From NCBI RefSeq assembly GCF_022605725.1, contig NC_065546.1:25974227-26038226 (forward strand): 64,000 bases of DNA, in the 5' to 3' direction. Every line of letters begins with the position of its first letter. Positions within the stretch are counted from its first letter, which is position 1. The notes under the pieces are model-generated. The model did not search any database. It was given only the letters and a program-made list of their open reading frames with translations, and was not told the DNA's origin. Positions 35,626 through 48,527 of this stretch are shown here, piece after piece. The position numbers and the translations under genes were made by a program. The DNA is from Anthonomus grandis grandis. Lineage: Eukaryota > Arthropoda > Insecta > Coleoptera > Curculionidae.

Positions 35626-38600
35626 TATATTTAAATACCTATACAGCAACAAATTTACCGATTCTTTATATTCCAGAATTAAATGCTAGATTTTTATTGG
35701 ATACTGGAAGCGGAAAATCTTTTATTAAACCTTCTATTGCTTATAACGTATACCCCAATCACATTTTTAACGAATATTTTACTGTAAGAACAGCCCATGG
35801 TACTTCAATCCATAACGAAGTAATTGATACCAATTTTCCCTTGTTTTAAAATAAATAAAAATCATTCCTTTTATTTATTCGATTTTTCTGAAAAATTCGA
35901 CGGTCTATTAGGAATAGATTTCTTTATGGATGTAAACGCCATAATAAATTTTAAAAACTCAACCCTTGAAACACCAAATGTAATTTTACCCCTACAATTT
36001 GACATTCCGAATAATCCCATTGATTTATCAATAAAAAACCCCTATGAGTAATTATTGTTCTCCTTTAAATTTAACAAAAAATCCAAACAATAGTATTCCA
36101 AACGTAAGCTCAACCTTGCACTCATTTAACCCACCAGACTTTAAACGCAAACACATCATTTTAGAGCCTCGTATGACACAAAAGGTTCAACTACCCGTAA
36201 AAATAAGAAACGGCACTGGCATACTTAATTATAAAAACTTTAATGGTGCTGAAATGCCTAAAGCTCTGGTTACCATAGAAAATTATCATGCGACAACAAT
36301 GATAATGAATTCTAGCGAAGTAAGTCTTAAATTAGAAATTTTAAAGCCCTTTGATATTGATCTTGTTAACGAATTAAAAAACAATTTTATTGAAAAAATA
36401 GAAACAGATATAGGATTTGACAAAAATCTAGATAACAAATTAAAATCTAATTTAAAAAATTTAAGGTTAAATCACTGCAATAAAGAACAATATAATGCTA
36501 TTCGAAATTTATGTTATGAATTTAGAGACATATTCTATTCAGAAGATGTTCCTTTGACTTTCACAAACCAAATAAAACATAACATTAAATTAACAGATAA
36601 TTCACCAATATTTACTAAAAGTTATCGTTACCCTCATATCCATAAAAAAGAAGTTAAGACTCAAATGGAAAGAATGTTAAAAAATGGCATTATTGAACAT
36701 TCTACTTCTCCATATTCTAGTCCTATTTGGATAGTTCCTAAAAAAGTTGATTCTAGTGGAAAGAAAAATGGCGCATAGTTATTGATTATAGGAAATTAAA
36801 TCTAAAAACAATTGACGACAAATTCCCACTTCCTAACATTAATGACATTTTAGATAAACTAGGTAAAGCTCAATATTTTACTACGTTAGACCTAGCCAAC
36901 GGATTCCATCAAATAGAGATGCATCCTGATAACGTTCATAAAACAGCTTTTTCAACAGACACGGGCCATTTTCAATTCAAAAGAATGCCTTTTGGACTAA
37001 AGAACGCACCCGCTACCTTTGAACGCGTTATGAATAATATTTTAAGAGGATTACAAAATGAAACCTGTTGTGTATATCTTGATGACGTAATAATTTTTAG
37101 CACTTCCCCACAAGAACACATACAAAGACTAAAATCAATTTTTCAAAGATTTAGAAATGCAAATTTAAAAATCCAGCTTGATAAATCAGAATTTTTACAT
37201 ACCGAAGTTAATTATTTAGGTCATTTAATAACAAAAGATGGTGTTAAGCCCAATCAAGACAAAATAATCGCAGTTAAAAATTTCCCGATTCCTAAGACTC
37301 AGAAAGAAATCAAGTCATTTTTAGGATTAGCCGGTTATTATAGGCGCTTTATAAAAGATTTCGCGAAAATATCGAAACCAATGACATTATGTCTTAAAAA
37401 GAACGCTAAAGTAACTCATACACCACCATTTGTACAATCTTTTAATCATTTAAAAAATCTTTTAATTAATGCTCCAATACTTAAATATCCTGACTTTAAT
37501 AAATCTTTTGTCCTAACCACTGATGCATCTAATATTGCAATCGGTGCAGTTTTATCACAAGACCTTTCACCTAATGATCACCCTGTAGCTTATGCCTCAA
37601 GAACTCTCAATGAAACTGAACAAAAATATTCGACAATTGAAAAAGAACTTCTTGCTATTATTTGGGCATGTAAGTATTTTAGACCATATCTTTATGGTAG
37701 GAAATTTACAATTTTTACTGATCACAGACCCCTTGATTGGTTGTTTAATTTAAAAGAACCTAATTCAAAGTTAATGCGATGGAGATTAAAGTTAGAAGAG
37801 TACGATTACGAAATTATTTACAGAAGCGGAAAACAAAATACCAATGCGGACGCTTTATCAAGAATTCAACTTAATGCTTTAGAAACTAACTCCTTACAAA
37901 ATAATCCCGGTGACATAGTCGATGACATTGACCAATTTTTAGAAAACTTTAGTCTTGACAATTTTAACCCCAATGAATTACCACCTGATGACGTAGCTAA
38001 AACTCTAGATAGTTTAGAACGACCCTCAACTTTAAAAGGAAACGAAAAAATTAACATTTTACAAAATATAAGACTAATTCCTTCTGACATTTCCAATACA
38101 GTACACAGTACTAATGTTAATGAAACCCTTAAAGACATACCTCTTTTAGACGAAATAATAAACAATAAAAATATTCAATTTATTGTAAAGAAATCCCCTA
38201 TAAAGAGTTTATAGAATGCAAAACTGAAACTTTTGAAAATAAAAGAATTTTCTATATTATTATCCCAGCTAAAATTCAAGCAATAATTAAATTCTTTAAA
38301 GAATATCTAACTAATAAAACTACTTACGTGTATTTTATATTAAAAGATTTACGATCCTTATTCCAAGAAGTATTAAGTAATCATTTTAATGAATGTAAAT
38401 TAATGGAATGCACCAAATTAATTAATCATGTTCAACCTGAAGAAGAAAATCAAATAATTCAATTCTCACACGAAGGTAAAACTAACCATCGTGGTATTCA
38501 AGAAACACTTACTCGAATTAAATTAAATTATTACTGGCAATCTATGAAAAATGATATAACCAATTATATTAACAATTGTGAAATTCGCCAACGAGCAAAA

Positions 38601-39500
38601 TATAATCGGAGACCTCCTAATGTTCCTTTAATACTAACGGAAACACCCTCGAAACCTTTCGAAATAATTCATATTGATACCCTTCTTATTGGAAAAGAAA
38701 AATTTCTAGTAATAGTCGATACATTTTCTAAATATGGAACCATATTTTGGAACTGCTATGTCAGTAGTACAAACTTTCGTACAATACTTTTCTTTTTACG
38801 GTATCCCGAAATTAATCGTTTCAGATAAAGGTAGTGAGTTTAAAAATGAGACCGTTAAAGAACTTTTAACTTCACATAATATTAAAATACATTTCATAAC
38901 TCCCCATCATCATGAATCTAATAGTCCCGTTGAACGTTTAAATTCTACTTTAATAGAACATATAAGACTTCTAAAAGAAAAAGATCCCAATAAAGACATT
39001 GTACAATTAATACCTTATGCAATTATCGCGTATAATAGTACTATACATTCAAGTACGCATTCTACTCCCTACGAACTTGTATTAGGACATACAGACTCAC
39101 AAGATCCCATGAAATTAATGCCTTTGCAACAATTAACGCGGAATATATACATACGTACAGAACTAAAACTGACGCTTTATATAATAAAGTAAAAGAAGAT
39201 ACAATTAAATTAAAAGAAAAAACAATTGCCAAACACAATCAAAATAAAAAACCCAAAGAATTACAAATAGGATGTTATATCTATAAAAAACAAGAAAAAC
39301 GTTTAGGAAAACTTAATCCTAAATTTAAAGGTCCTTTTATTTTAACTAAAATTTTAGAAAATAACAAAATTGAAATACAAAATCCTAATAACAACAAAAA
39401 AGAAATTGTACATCTTAACGAAACTAAAATAATACCCATTGTTGCAGATGGATCATCTATTTACAACGCAATAAGAATAAAATTTCACGAATTAAACGGA
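35584..39500 (+). pseudogene. pol: pol, errantivirus B (PR-RT-RNase H-IN, several frameshifts)
   Basis: Protease shows LLDTGSGKSFI (about 35690-35720). After frame changes near 35850, 36045 and 36770, RT runs through FSTDTGHFQFKRMPFGLK and the active site CVYLDDVIIF (about 37069-37095). RNase H has TTDASNIAIGAVLSQ and IFTDHRPLDWLF. RT and RNase H lie in one 431-aa frame, 36919-38214. Integrase follows after a shift near 38205. Its zinc finger has HEGKTNHRG and CEIRQRAK, so the second cysteine is Arg. Core residues are in VDTFSKYG, VSDKGSEF and SPVERLNST, with a frame break between the first two. The last part (39190-39460) holds LNPKFKGPFIL, the C-terminal module. At least six breaks are present. 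Confidence 0.92.
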
Positions 39501-39509
39501 AACCCTGGA

Positions 39510-41138
39510 ATGCTACCCTATAAATTAGGTACAGCCAAAATAATTACAAACCATTGGTCATTAATTCAAATACAAAATTTAAACCCAATTATAGAAGAAT
39601 TTTATATTCTAAAGGGACATTCACTAATTAACACCCTAAAAACTGAACCTTTGTACATAAGAGAATATGAAAATACATTACTGCCCCTTTTTGTCTATGA
39701 GAAAAGAATCATAAACAGCATTAAGCAAATAAACCCTATTAATTTTAATAAGAAACAAAAGCGAGGTATTTTCAATCCTCTTGGTTCACTTATAAAAGTC
39801 ATTACAGGAAATTTGGATAGCGATGACGCAAAAAGATATGATAATCTAATTAGTCAATTACAAGAAAATCAAAATAAGTTAAAAGAAGCTTCAAAAAATC
39901 AAGTAACATTAATAGAAAAATCAATTAATCAATTTCAAAGTATTATATCAAATATTTCTGCTAATCAATATATTCTTAAAAGCCGAATTCTACAATTAGA
40001 AGCGACAATAAAAGAAGTAGCTCTTATTCAAACAAATAGTAATCAGTATCTCGGATTACACTTGATGGTTAATCAAATATCCATGATGTATCAAGCTATT
40101 TACGATGTATTAGAAAAAACAGAAGTAGCCATATCATTCGCAAATTCAAACACCTTGCATAATTCTATAATCGATCCAATTGAATTAATTAAAGAAATAC
40201 AGTTATTTAAAAATCAATTGACTATTGATAAATTGCCATTAGAAGCTAACATTGAAAATATTCTTAATTTTGAAAAAATAATTGAGATCAAATCTTACTC
40301 AAAAAATGGAATCATAACTTTCATATTGGAATTGCCATTGGCTGAATCGGATGTATATCACTATTACCAATTATATCCTTTACCAATCCCCGAAGACCAA
40401 GAAAAACAATTCTACCTAAATCTACCACAAAAACCCTTCCTTGCACTTAGCGATAGTAAATTTTCCTACATGGATCAATTGTGTACGGAATTACAAAGTA
40501 ATGAATATCTATGTAAAGATCCACATACAGCTTATATCGACAAGGACCCCCCTTGTGCTGTCCAGTTAATCAAATACCAACAAAATGCTACAACATGTCG
40601 CATATTCGTATCAAAATCCACGATGTCCAAGTCAAGAAGATTATGGATGGAAAATGGTTGCTGACCATTCCTGAACAACTCATCGTTCCTGTTTCATGTC
40701 CCAATTCAAAAGATAATGTTCCACTTCATGGATCCTACTTGGTTGAAGCCACCAATGAATGTGTTGTTCAAATTAAATCATTCATCCTGAGGACTTACAA
40801 ACCAAGCAAACTCAATTATGACGACGTCTCCCTGCCAAGACTAAATATGAGCTTCCATTTCCACGATGACAAGAAGATATCCAACCCTTTCACTTTGGAC
40901 CTTAATTCCATAAACCTGGAAGAAACAAAGAAGATCTCCATAGAAAACAAAACGCCTTGAAGATATCAAGAATCCAGTAAACTTTCGTTCAACTAGTTTT
41001 TGGACAATTTTATTGTATATAATAATAATAATATTATAAATTATCTTCTTTTTAGGAAAATGGCTATACTTATTGTTTTTAAGAAAACGCATAATTATCC
41101 AACGTAACATTCCCGATCATGACGAAATAACTGTATAA
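39510..41138 (+). pseudogene. env: env, errantivirus B (baculovirus F-like glycoprotein, frameshifted)
   Basis: The 384-aa frame 39510-40664 carries, after about 85 residues, a furin-type site (KKQKR) directly followed by a fusion-peptide-like GIFNPLGSLIKVITGNLDS, the signature shared by gypsy-class Env and baculovirus F proteins. A long helical region follows (about residues 110-230). A frame change near 40600 moves to the 40553-40960 frame, with VVSCPNS-type and CVVQIKSF blocks. A further shift leads to a membrane segment near 41010-41080 (FWTILLYIIIIIL) and a short basic tail (LRKRIIIQR). No signal peptide follows the first Met; in errantiviruses the start is supplied by splicing. Not expressible whole. 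Confidence 0.88.
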
Positions 41139-41233
41139 CTATATTTTATTGATTTGTATTATTTTATATATTTTAGCTTATTGGTTATGAAATACCACAC
41201 CCTAAAGGGTATGCTTTTATTTTAGGGCGGAGG

Positions 41234-41451
41234 AGTTACATCCCTCTAAGATATCTATTTAGCACTTTAAAATGTCTATTTAGTATTTAACTATTTTTAT
41301 ACTTTGCTTATTCGGCTTCTTAATAGAAGCCTATAAAAATGTGTGCTTTAGCTTATCTCAGTTAGTTGTCTTGTAACCTTAGTAGTCGCTTATTCTGTAT
41401 TAAATAAAATTGTTTTTTAAAAACGATTTTTGTTTTGGCCACCACGTAATT
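41234..41451 (+). repeat. 3' LTR of errantivirus B
   Basis: 218-bp direct repeat of 33745-33962, preceded by the GGGCGGAGG polypurine tract (41225-41233) and followed by CTTA. Confidence 0.96.
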
Positions 41452-41505
41452 CTTAATAAAACCTACCTTTATTTACGCTGTAGAATCCAAACATCAAATA
41501 ATATA

Positions 41506-42055
41506 CAGGATGTCCTACTAAAAAAAACATAGCTTTAATATGTTTCTGCACGTTGAAACACCATGTATGTTATGACCATAGTTTTAAAAGAACTTCTAGA
41601 ATGCCTCTAATAATCCCAATATCTATTTTTTTAAGTGAGTTTTTGTTTTAAGTTTTATAAAGTGCTTGATCTTTTTGAAAATGAGATGGATTGAGGTTTT
41701 CTTCTTGTAAAAAATTCTGCACAGATGATTTTGATATATGATTAACCGCAGCAAGGCTCTCAAGCTCTCTTCTTCAACGGTCGCTAAAGTAATTTCTTCA
41801 TCATCAGTGGTAACAATGGAGTGTCTTCCTGTCATGGTTCTTTGGAGTGACTGATCGTATCTCTCCCAGCCGCTGCATTGAGCAAATCTAGCATTACATT
41901 ACGATTCGCTATAAGCTAAAAGCTTATCAGCATATTCTTCGTCATTAAAATAAACCATTATTAATATTAAAATTTTATAATTTTTTTATTGTCAAAATAT
42001 ATTTACACGGTAATATTTATCGTTAAGTTGCTATAACAAATACATGAGCACCCTG
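41506..42055 (-). mobile_element. Internally deleted mariner-like element
   Basis: The ends CAGGATGTCC ... GAGCACCCTG are each flanked by TA. On the minus strand an N-terminal transposase piece is readable (VYFNDEEYADKLLAY, RHSIVTTDDEEITLATVEEE). It carries the helix-turn-helix region but none of the catalytic aspartates. It is about 550 bp, where full relatives are near 1.3-2 kb. Confidence 0.68.
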
Positions 42056-42197
42056 TAGATCCGAAAGTAAGACGTTTAGGACATTTATATGTTTTTTTCT
42101 TATCTTTTGTTGGAGAATTACCCTATATCATTTGAGGGTAGAGTTCCTGGACACTCGGTATATTTACAAAGAAAGGAACGAGAGGCGTCTATATACA

Positions 42198-43958
42198 CAG
42201 TGAACAGCTAAAATACGGAACAAATTGATTAAAAAATAAATGAGGACGTGTTCGAAAAAACGCTTGCATTCGTCGATTAATATTTTTGGTTGCGCATTTT
42301 TTTTTACAAAAAATTTGTATACAGGGTCTCATGTAGCCGTGATCGATACCAACTTTCTTATTTTAAATTGAATATTCTGTATGTTATTATATTTTTGGAT
42401 TCTACACAAAATTATAAACATTTTGATGTATCACATGTCATACTTTTATTCAACGGTTTCTAAGATAGGCGGTTTTGAATACCGCTGTTACAAAATAAAT
42501 AAGCATTACTTAAGGTATAAAATGCATATTGTCTTGATAAGTTAATTGTCAAATATGACTTGTATCAGTACGCATTTAAAGTAAATATGGTTCTTTGAAA
42601 TTCTCTTTTAGAAACTCAACGAATTAAAATTCTATTTTTTTTTGCTTTACTGAGATAAACAAAGAACTCAAGAAGAAGTTTGTAATTTGTTTAATGCAAA
42701 AATATTCGAAAAGGCCTATTACAAGAAGTACAGTAAGTAAAATTAAAAGAAAATTTAGAGAAAGAGAGACAGTGAAAAATCGTATACAAACCAATGTCGT
42801 CCAAAAATTATTGAAAATACAAGATTGAATATTTTATTAGAAGGGGAAGATCATCCCCCATATTGCCAACAAACAACTTTGCATGTATTAAAGAAAGAAA
42901 AGTATCATCCATATAAACTAAGACTAATGTATGAGCTAAACGATAATAATCCTGATCGCAGACTAGAATTCTCTGAAAATTTGATGGAAATGTGTAACTT
43001 AATCCATTGTTCCATAGACAGATACTATTTAGTAATGAAGCCACGTTTTGTTTAAATGGTACGGTAAGTAAGCAAAATTTTAGGTATTGGAGCACGAATA
43101 ATCCTCATTAAATGAAAGAAAATCATACACAGCATTTGCTAAAATTAAATGTTTGGGCAGGGATTTTAAATAATAAAATTATTGGAACTTTTTTTTCCGA
43201 TCAATATAAAATAACTGATATTTACAATTTCTTCAAAATGACTTAATTTCAACTCTCGCATTTTTTTTCCGAGACTCAGCTAATTATGCCAAATAGATCT
43301 ATTTGGTTTCAACAGGATGGTGCCCCACCTTATTTTTCATGCGAATATTTGAATGCGGTATTTTGCGGACAGTGGATTGATAGGAGGGATCCTATGGAAT
43401 GGCCTGCAAGATCCCCAGATCTCACATTTCTGCATTTTTTTCTTTCGGCGTATTTAGAATCAAAAGCTTATAAAAAGAAACCGCATAATTTTGATGATCA
43501 GTCAAATTAATGAAAATACTCTAAGTAATGTTTTGAATAGTTTTTAAATAAACTAGCATTTTGCCAAGAAGTGAATGGTCGGCATTTTAAACACTTATTA
43601 AAGTAATTAAAATATTTAATTCGTCTATTTTCAAATTTTTTATGTTTTTTTTCAATTTTTAGTAGAATAAGTTTTAAAGGCTTTTAATTCATAGGAACAT
43701 CAGTTTTCAAAACCGCGTATCTTAGAAACAGTTGAATAAAAGTATGGTATGTGATACATCAAAATGTTTATAATTTTGTGTAGAATCCAAAAATGTAAGA
43801 AACTCGGTATTGACCACAGCTACATGAGACACTCTGTATACAAAATTTGTTGAAAAAAATGCACAACCGAAAATATTAATCGACGTGTGCGAGCATTTTT
43901 TTGAACACGGCCTCATTTATTTTCTATTTAATTTGTTCAATATTTTTGCCGTTCACTG
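42198..43958 (+). mobile_element. Mariner-superfamily element 1, long TIRs, decayed transposase
   Basis: Ends of about 200 bp are inverted copies, starting CAGTGAAC (42198) and ending GTTCACTG (43958). Both share AACAAATT, AAATAAATGAGG, and the ATTAATCGACG block farther in. A TA-rich site flanks the element. The transposase is inside on the + strand. Length is 1761 bp. Confidence 0.85.
42660..43510 (+). pseudogene. Mariner-like transposase (decayed) of element 1
   Basis: Pieces in several frames follow the IS630/Tc1/mariner order. They are an N-terminal helix-turn-helix part (TQEEVCNLFNAK, IKRKFRERETVKNR), the segment at 42825-43055 (TTLHVLKKEKYHPYKL), the first catalytic region (NEATFCLNG, Asp replaced by Asn in DEATF), then KLNVWAGILNNKIIG, WFQQDGAPP with the second Asp (about 43306-43335), and WPARSPDLT with the third (about 43402-43430). 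Stops and shifts make it inactive. It would cut and paste the element at TA sites. Confidence 0.82.
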
Positions 43959-43964
43959 TATATA

Positions 43965-45861
43965 CAGGGTGGCCGTCGATTTTTGATTTAAGGGGCACGA
44001 TTTTTTTAATACTTCTAACCCCTTAACATTAACCCCTTGGCAGGGGTTGAAACCACCCTCAGAATTTTAAATAGGAGTGGGGCTCAAGTGATTATTCTAG
44101 TTACAACTGCGAAATTTGAAATTGCTAACTTGACTTTTCACAGTATGACAGCTTGTCAAAGATTTTGAAATAACTCGCAGCGGTGACATTCACCCTAACT
44201 TTTTAAGGGGAATGAGTGTATTGTGATAAATCTTTTGAAAGAGCATTAAATTTTCTTTACAACAGGGCTTTGTTTTTTAAATTTGAGCTACCCATCGCCA
44301 AGTAAAAATTTTCAATCCAGAATTTTATGTTCAGTAAACAAGTTGTTGTAAGTTATGTACTGTGCTGTGCTTTCGATTCAATAAAAATAGTTTATTCTAT
44401 CGCGGAGAGAGTGGAAATTACTGAATTATACATTATAAACAATCAATGTGCAAGACTAACGGCAACTTTGTTTATTGAGAGGCATGCAGATAAATATGTA
44501 CATCATGGTTACATCCTAGAGTTAGTGGCAAAATTTCGAGAAACTGGTTCGGTGGCATATACAAAACGGAATATTGAAAATCCAATGAGAAATGAGGCAA
44601 TAATAGTCGGTGTTCTTGGTGAAGTTAGTATGAACCCTACATCAAGTATCAGAAAACTTTCTCATGTAACGGGAGTCTTGTGGACTACTGTACAGAGAAT
44701 TATAAAACATAATAAATGGCACCCATATAAAATTTCTTCAAGAATTAAATGAATATGATAAACTGTAAACGACCGCCGTTTACAGTTTTGTGAAATAATG
44801 TCCGAACTAATTTCAAATAATCCCAACTACCTTTTAAATGTTTGCTGCTCAGATGAATGTTCATTTTTTCTCAATTGCACTGGAAATCGTCATAATTGTC
44901 GGTACTGGTCCGACACAAATCCAAGGATCTACCATGAGGGGTTCATACTAAACAATCTTAAAAATAAACGTTTGGGTTGGTATTTTTGGTAATCACATAA
45001 TTGTACCATTTTTCATACCGGGAAATTTAAATGGAGATACGTACATTACGTTATACGTACCTTTTGGAAAATACCGTTAACCCAGCATTGATTTAAATTT
45101 TGGAAAACGACCAACGCTACCATGAAGTAAATGCGATGTTTCAGCAAGACGGGCTCCTCCTCATTATGCATTACCAGAACGGCAGTTTCTGGATAAAACG
45201 TTTCCTGGTAGATAGATTGGCAGAAGGGGTGCAATCGAATGACCCGCGAGATCATCCGATTCATCTGATGTCCTCATCTTTATTTATTTTTGTGGGGACA
45301 TCTAAAATTTATTAAACAGTTACTGTACTGTTGTATAGAAGTGAACGGCGGATATTTTTAATATTTAATAATATAATGCGTCAACATTTAATAAGTACTA
45401 ATCAATAAAATTAAATTAGATTTCTCTGGAACCCGCAGCTCAGATTTACAAAACAAAGTGCTATTGTAAAGAAAATTTAATGGCCTTTCAAAAGATAAAT
45501 CACAACACACTTCTTCTCATTTAAAAAATAAGGGTGAATGTCGCCTCCGCTAAGAGGTTGTGGGGTTAAAATGTGGGGTTAAAAAAATAGTTTTTCCAAA
45601 ATCAAAAATCGATGGGTGCGAGCGTTTTGATTTTGTAAATCAAGAACCTCGAAAAATTAGCGCTAAATAAAGCCTTTAAAATAACCAGTTAACCCCCACT
45701 CCTATTTAAGATTTTGAAGGTGGTTGCAACTCTTGCCAAGGGGTTGATGTTAAGGGATTAAAAGTATTAAAAATATTGTCCCCCTAAAATTACAAATTTG
45801 CGGTATTTTTATTTCTTTAAAAAACCAAACCTTGCTAGACTGTTTTCGATGAGCCACCCTG
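43965..45861 (+). mobile_element. Mariner-superfamily element 2, decayed
   Basis: The ends CAGGGTGGCC ... CCACCCTG are each bounded by TA. The inverted repeats extend over about 150 bp, sharing CCCCTTAACAT, CCCCTTGGCA and ACTCCTATTT blocks. It begins six bases after element 1 ends. The transposase relic is on the + strand. Length is 1897 bp. Confidence 0.85.
44327..45320 (+). pseudogene. Mariner-like transposase (decayed) of element 2
   Basis: The 141-aa frame 44327-44752 includes the helix-turn-helix half (RLTATLFIERHADKYVHHGY, KFRETGSVAYTKRN, NPTSSIRKLSHVTGV, TTVQRIIKHNKWHPYKI). Next come CCSDECSFFLNC (first Asp kept) and NRHNCRYWSDTNPRIYHEGF. The second catalytic block reads MFQQDG and is frame-shifted after that. 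The third is a distorted DPRDHPIHLM where relatives have ARSPDLTPLD. Several breaks are present. Confidence 0.82.
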
Positions 45862-45871
45862 TATATGTATA

Positions 45872-47669
45872 CAGTGAAGGTCTTAATTGTCCCCGCCCCT
45901 CTTAACTTTTGAATGCTTTTATATAAAAATTTGAAATTTGGTACACATGGTGCAAAACTTCAAAATGGTAACGGGACGCCAACATAGGTCTATTGGTATT
46001 GTATATTTTGGTAACACAGAAATGTAACTATTTCACTATAAAAGATGTTAAAAATGTGCGCCATTAATTTCAAGACAGTAAAATAATTTATTGGAGAACT
46101 CTTGACGAACATTTGAAAAATGGCAACATCAATATTGCAACATGCATCAATTATTCTTTGACGTAGATCAAAGATAGATTCTGGCTGGGTGACGTAGACT
46201 TTTTGTTTCAAGTAGCATCATAAAAAAAAGTCCAGAGGTGTAAGATCGGGCGACCTGGCTAGTCACTCGGTAAGCTCTCAACGACCAATCCACCGATTAG
46301 GGTAAGTATTAGTCAAACATTCTCTAACATTTCTGCTAAAGTGAGATGGTGCCCCATCTTGTTGAAAAACTGTTTGCAACTCAAATTCATGAGGATTGCC
46401 TTCAATAATCTCAAGGATCAGTAGGTTTACTGCATTTTCCAACATGTTTAAACAAAGGTTCCCTATCAAATTTTGATTTAAAAAGAGAGGCCCAACAATG
46501 TGATTCCCTAATACACCAGCCCACATATTCATTTTTTTTTAGGTGTTGTGTGTGTGTTATACGAAATATGTGGGGATTTACGTCGTTCCAATACCGAATA
46601 TATTGTCTATAACCATTACCATTAAAAAAAAAGTTATCACTGATCACTGAAACAAATATTCTTCCGATAAGCAGTCTGGCCTCCTATTCTTTCGGTCGAT
46701 CGGGATCATCTTCTTTCAATTTATGAAACATTTGACTTCAACAAAGATGAAATTTATGTTTCTTAAGTACCCGTTTCACAGTAGCCGATTTTAGTTTTAT
46801 ATATAGTTTTCTGAATTTAGCTCGCGAAAATACTTTTGACATACTAGATGGTCAGAAAAACGAACATTAAAAATTCTTTCCGTTTCATGTAAATTACGAT
46901 TTCTGCCCTAAATAAAAAATAATTTCAATAATTTTCAGCAAGGGGACCTGGATTCTCGATTAAATCAAGGTACAAATAAAATTGAACTGAACGGAATCGC
47001 AAAAATATTCTCTTCTTTTGGTACTATTCGCTTTTAAAGGTATTGGTAAACCAAATAAGTTTTTGTAACTAAGTAAATTTTATGCTAATAATGTGACATT
47101 GACAAAAAATACAAATTCTACAAACAACAACATACCTAAAAACAAATTACACCTGAACAGGTATAGTAATGAGAATAAAAATAAATAAAAATGCGAAAAA
47201 TCAGATTTTGAAAGGCTGTCATTTAGCTATGGATAAAAGTAATGATTTAATATTCTAGGACCATAAAGCATTCAGTGGGAGCTTTCAAACGATGTATCGC
47301 ATGACTCCTTTTTCTATTTTATTTTCCTGTTGTCCCGTCGCCATTTTAAAGTTTTGCAAAATCAGCTAGAGACCAAAAAGTAGCAAAAAGGAGTTTTTAA
47401 GATACTAAAGACTACTATAAAAATAATACTATATTTAGTATGCCAAATTTCAAACCGAAAATTTGCTAATTTTGCAATTACATTTAATTGAATAAATCCA
47501 GATTCGCTTATTAAAATTTTTTGAAACTTTGCACAAGGGTTTGCCAGATTGGTCCCTTAAAATTTACATGGGTTTTCCTATGTTCCGCTCGGCGACGCAC
47601 CATCCGGTATATATTTTTATATAAACGCATTCAAAAGATAAGAGGGGGACAAAAAACAAAAAGGAGCCG

Positions 47670-47671
<2 letters not shown>
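45872..47671 (-). mobile_element. Mariner-superfamily element 3, decayed, minus strand
   Basis: The left end CAGTGAAGG follows a TA ten bases after element 2. The right end near 47671 is an inverted copy of it (TTTTTGTCCCCCTCTTATCTTTTGAATGC on the minus strand). The shared repeat is at least 50 bp. The transposase relic inside reads on the minus strand. The right boundary runs into a (TA)n tract, so it is approximate. Confidence 0.75.
45990..46960 (-). pseudogene. Mariner-like transposase (decayed) of element 3
   Basis: On the minus strand NFFFNGNGYRQYIRYWNDVNPHI, MNMWAGVLGNHIVGPLF, VFQQDGAPSHFSRNVRE and NRWIG are followed by ARSPDLTPLDFF-like sequence and KQKVYVTQPESIFDLRQRI at the C-terminus. 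The last two catalytic aspartates are present; the first region reads ISDNFFFNG. Frame changes occur near 46420 and 46240. Confidence 0.8.

Positions 47672-47715
<44 letters not shown>
47671..47715. repeat. (TA)n microsatellite
   Basis: About 20 TA units at the right edge of mariner element 3. A TA tract is a natural target and slippage site for this transposon class. Confidence 0.95.
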
Positions 47716-48520
47716 CAGAATCAGTTGATGATCTATAATTTGTTTGCAAAACTTAAAAAATAATTGTTACTTTTACTATTATAAGGAAAGAAATATTAAC
47801 ATTTATTAGTTTATTTATAAGTTCAAACTATGAAAGCCAAAAAATATGCAATTCAATTTATGCAGTAATATGATAAAAATTATTTAATATAAGAATAAGA
47901 TAGAAATATTTTCTGATATACATTGTAGATATTATTGAAGATAATTTCTATTACTGTATGGAGGCTGGCGGCCAACATTCTCAGAATTTGCTTGATTAAT
48001 TCTATAAGTTTTTTTAAATTGATTTAATTTATGCATTTTTTAAATTTGAATCCTTCATATTTTCTAGACGACGTGACCGATTTTTAAAAAATAAGCAGCA
48101 ACCTTTTTAATAAAATGTCATTAAACCTCTATTCCTATTTGAAAATATTTAGAAGATGATACCTCCACTTAGGGGGTTGAAGATTTTGCATTTATTTTTA
48201 GATTCTTTGAAAAAAAAATCCCTAGCAATTATGCCTTGCGGTACGTTTTTGATGTTCCACCAGGTATATATAAGTAGTAGTTTCTTCAAAATGAACCACC
48301 CTTAATAACTTCTTAATAAAAAAATAAAGAAAAAAAACATGTTCATCTATACACAGGTACAATGTATATACAGGGAGACGTTTAATTTTATATTTGAAAA
48401 AGTTCTATCAATCTGTCAATCACCTCCACACATCCAGCTAACCTCACTTTGAGATCAAATTAGAACCCCCATCGTATTACACATCCTTGAAGCAGCATTA
48501 AAATGTCTATTTAATAGTGC
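47716..48520. other. AT-rich spacer between mariner elements
   Basis: No gene. Short blocks such as CCTCTATTCCTATTTGAAAATATTTAGAAG resemble the end repeats of mariner element 2 and may be a diverged TIR fragment. Confidence 0.4.
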
Positions 48521-48527
48521 CAAAAAA

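Larger units (their letters stand above)
33745..41451 (+). mobile_element. Errantivirus-type Ty3/gypsy element B, structurally complete, with env
   Basis: Two LTRs of exactly 218 bp (33745-33962 and 41234-41451) run from AGTTAC to AATT. They differ at about seven positions (roughly 3%). The target duplication CTTA is intact (33741-33744 and 41452-41455). The primer site TGGCGCAGTCGGTAGGAT overlaps the end of the 5' LTR and matches the tRNA-Ser-type site of 17.6/297 relatives. A GGGCGGAGG polypurine tract abuts the 3' LTR. Gag, pol and env are all present. Gag is intact, while pol and env carry several single-base frame breaks. The whole element is 7707 bp. Confidence 0.96.

Noticed and set aside
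37866..38165. 99-aa minus frame inside pol of errantivirus B
   Set aside because: Antisense to the RNase H to integrase linker of pol.
47521..47763. Frames with Ile-Tyr repeats on both strands
   Set aside because: Translation of the (TA)n tract at the edge of a mariner element.
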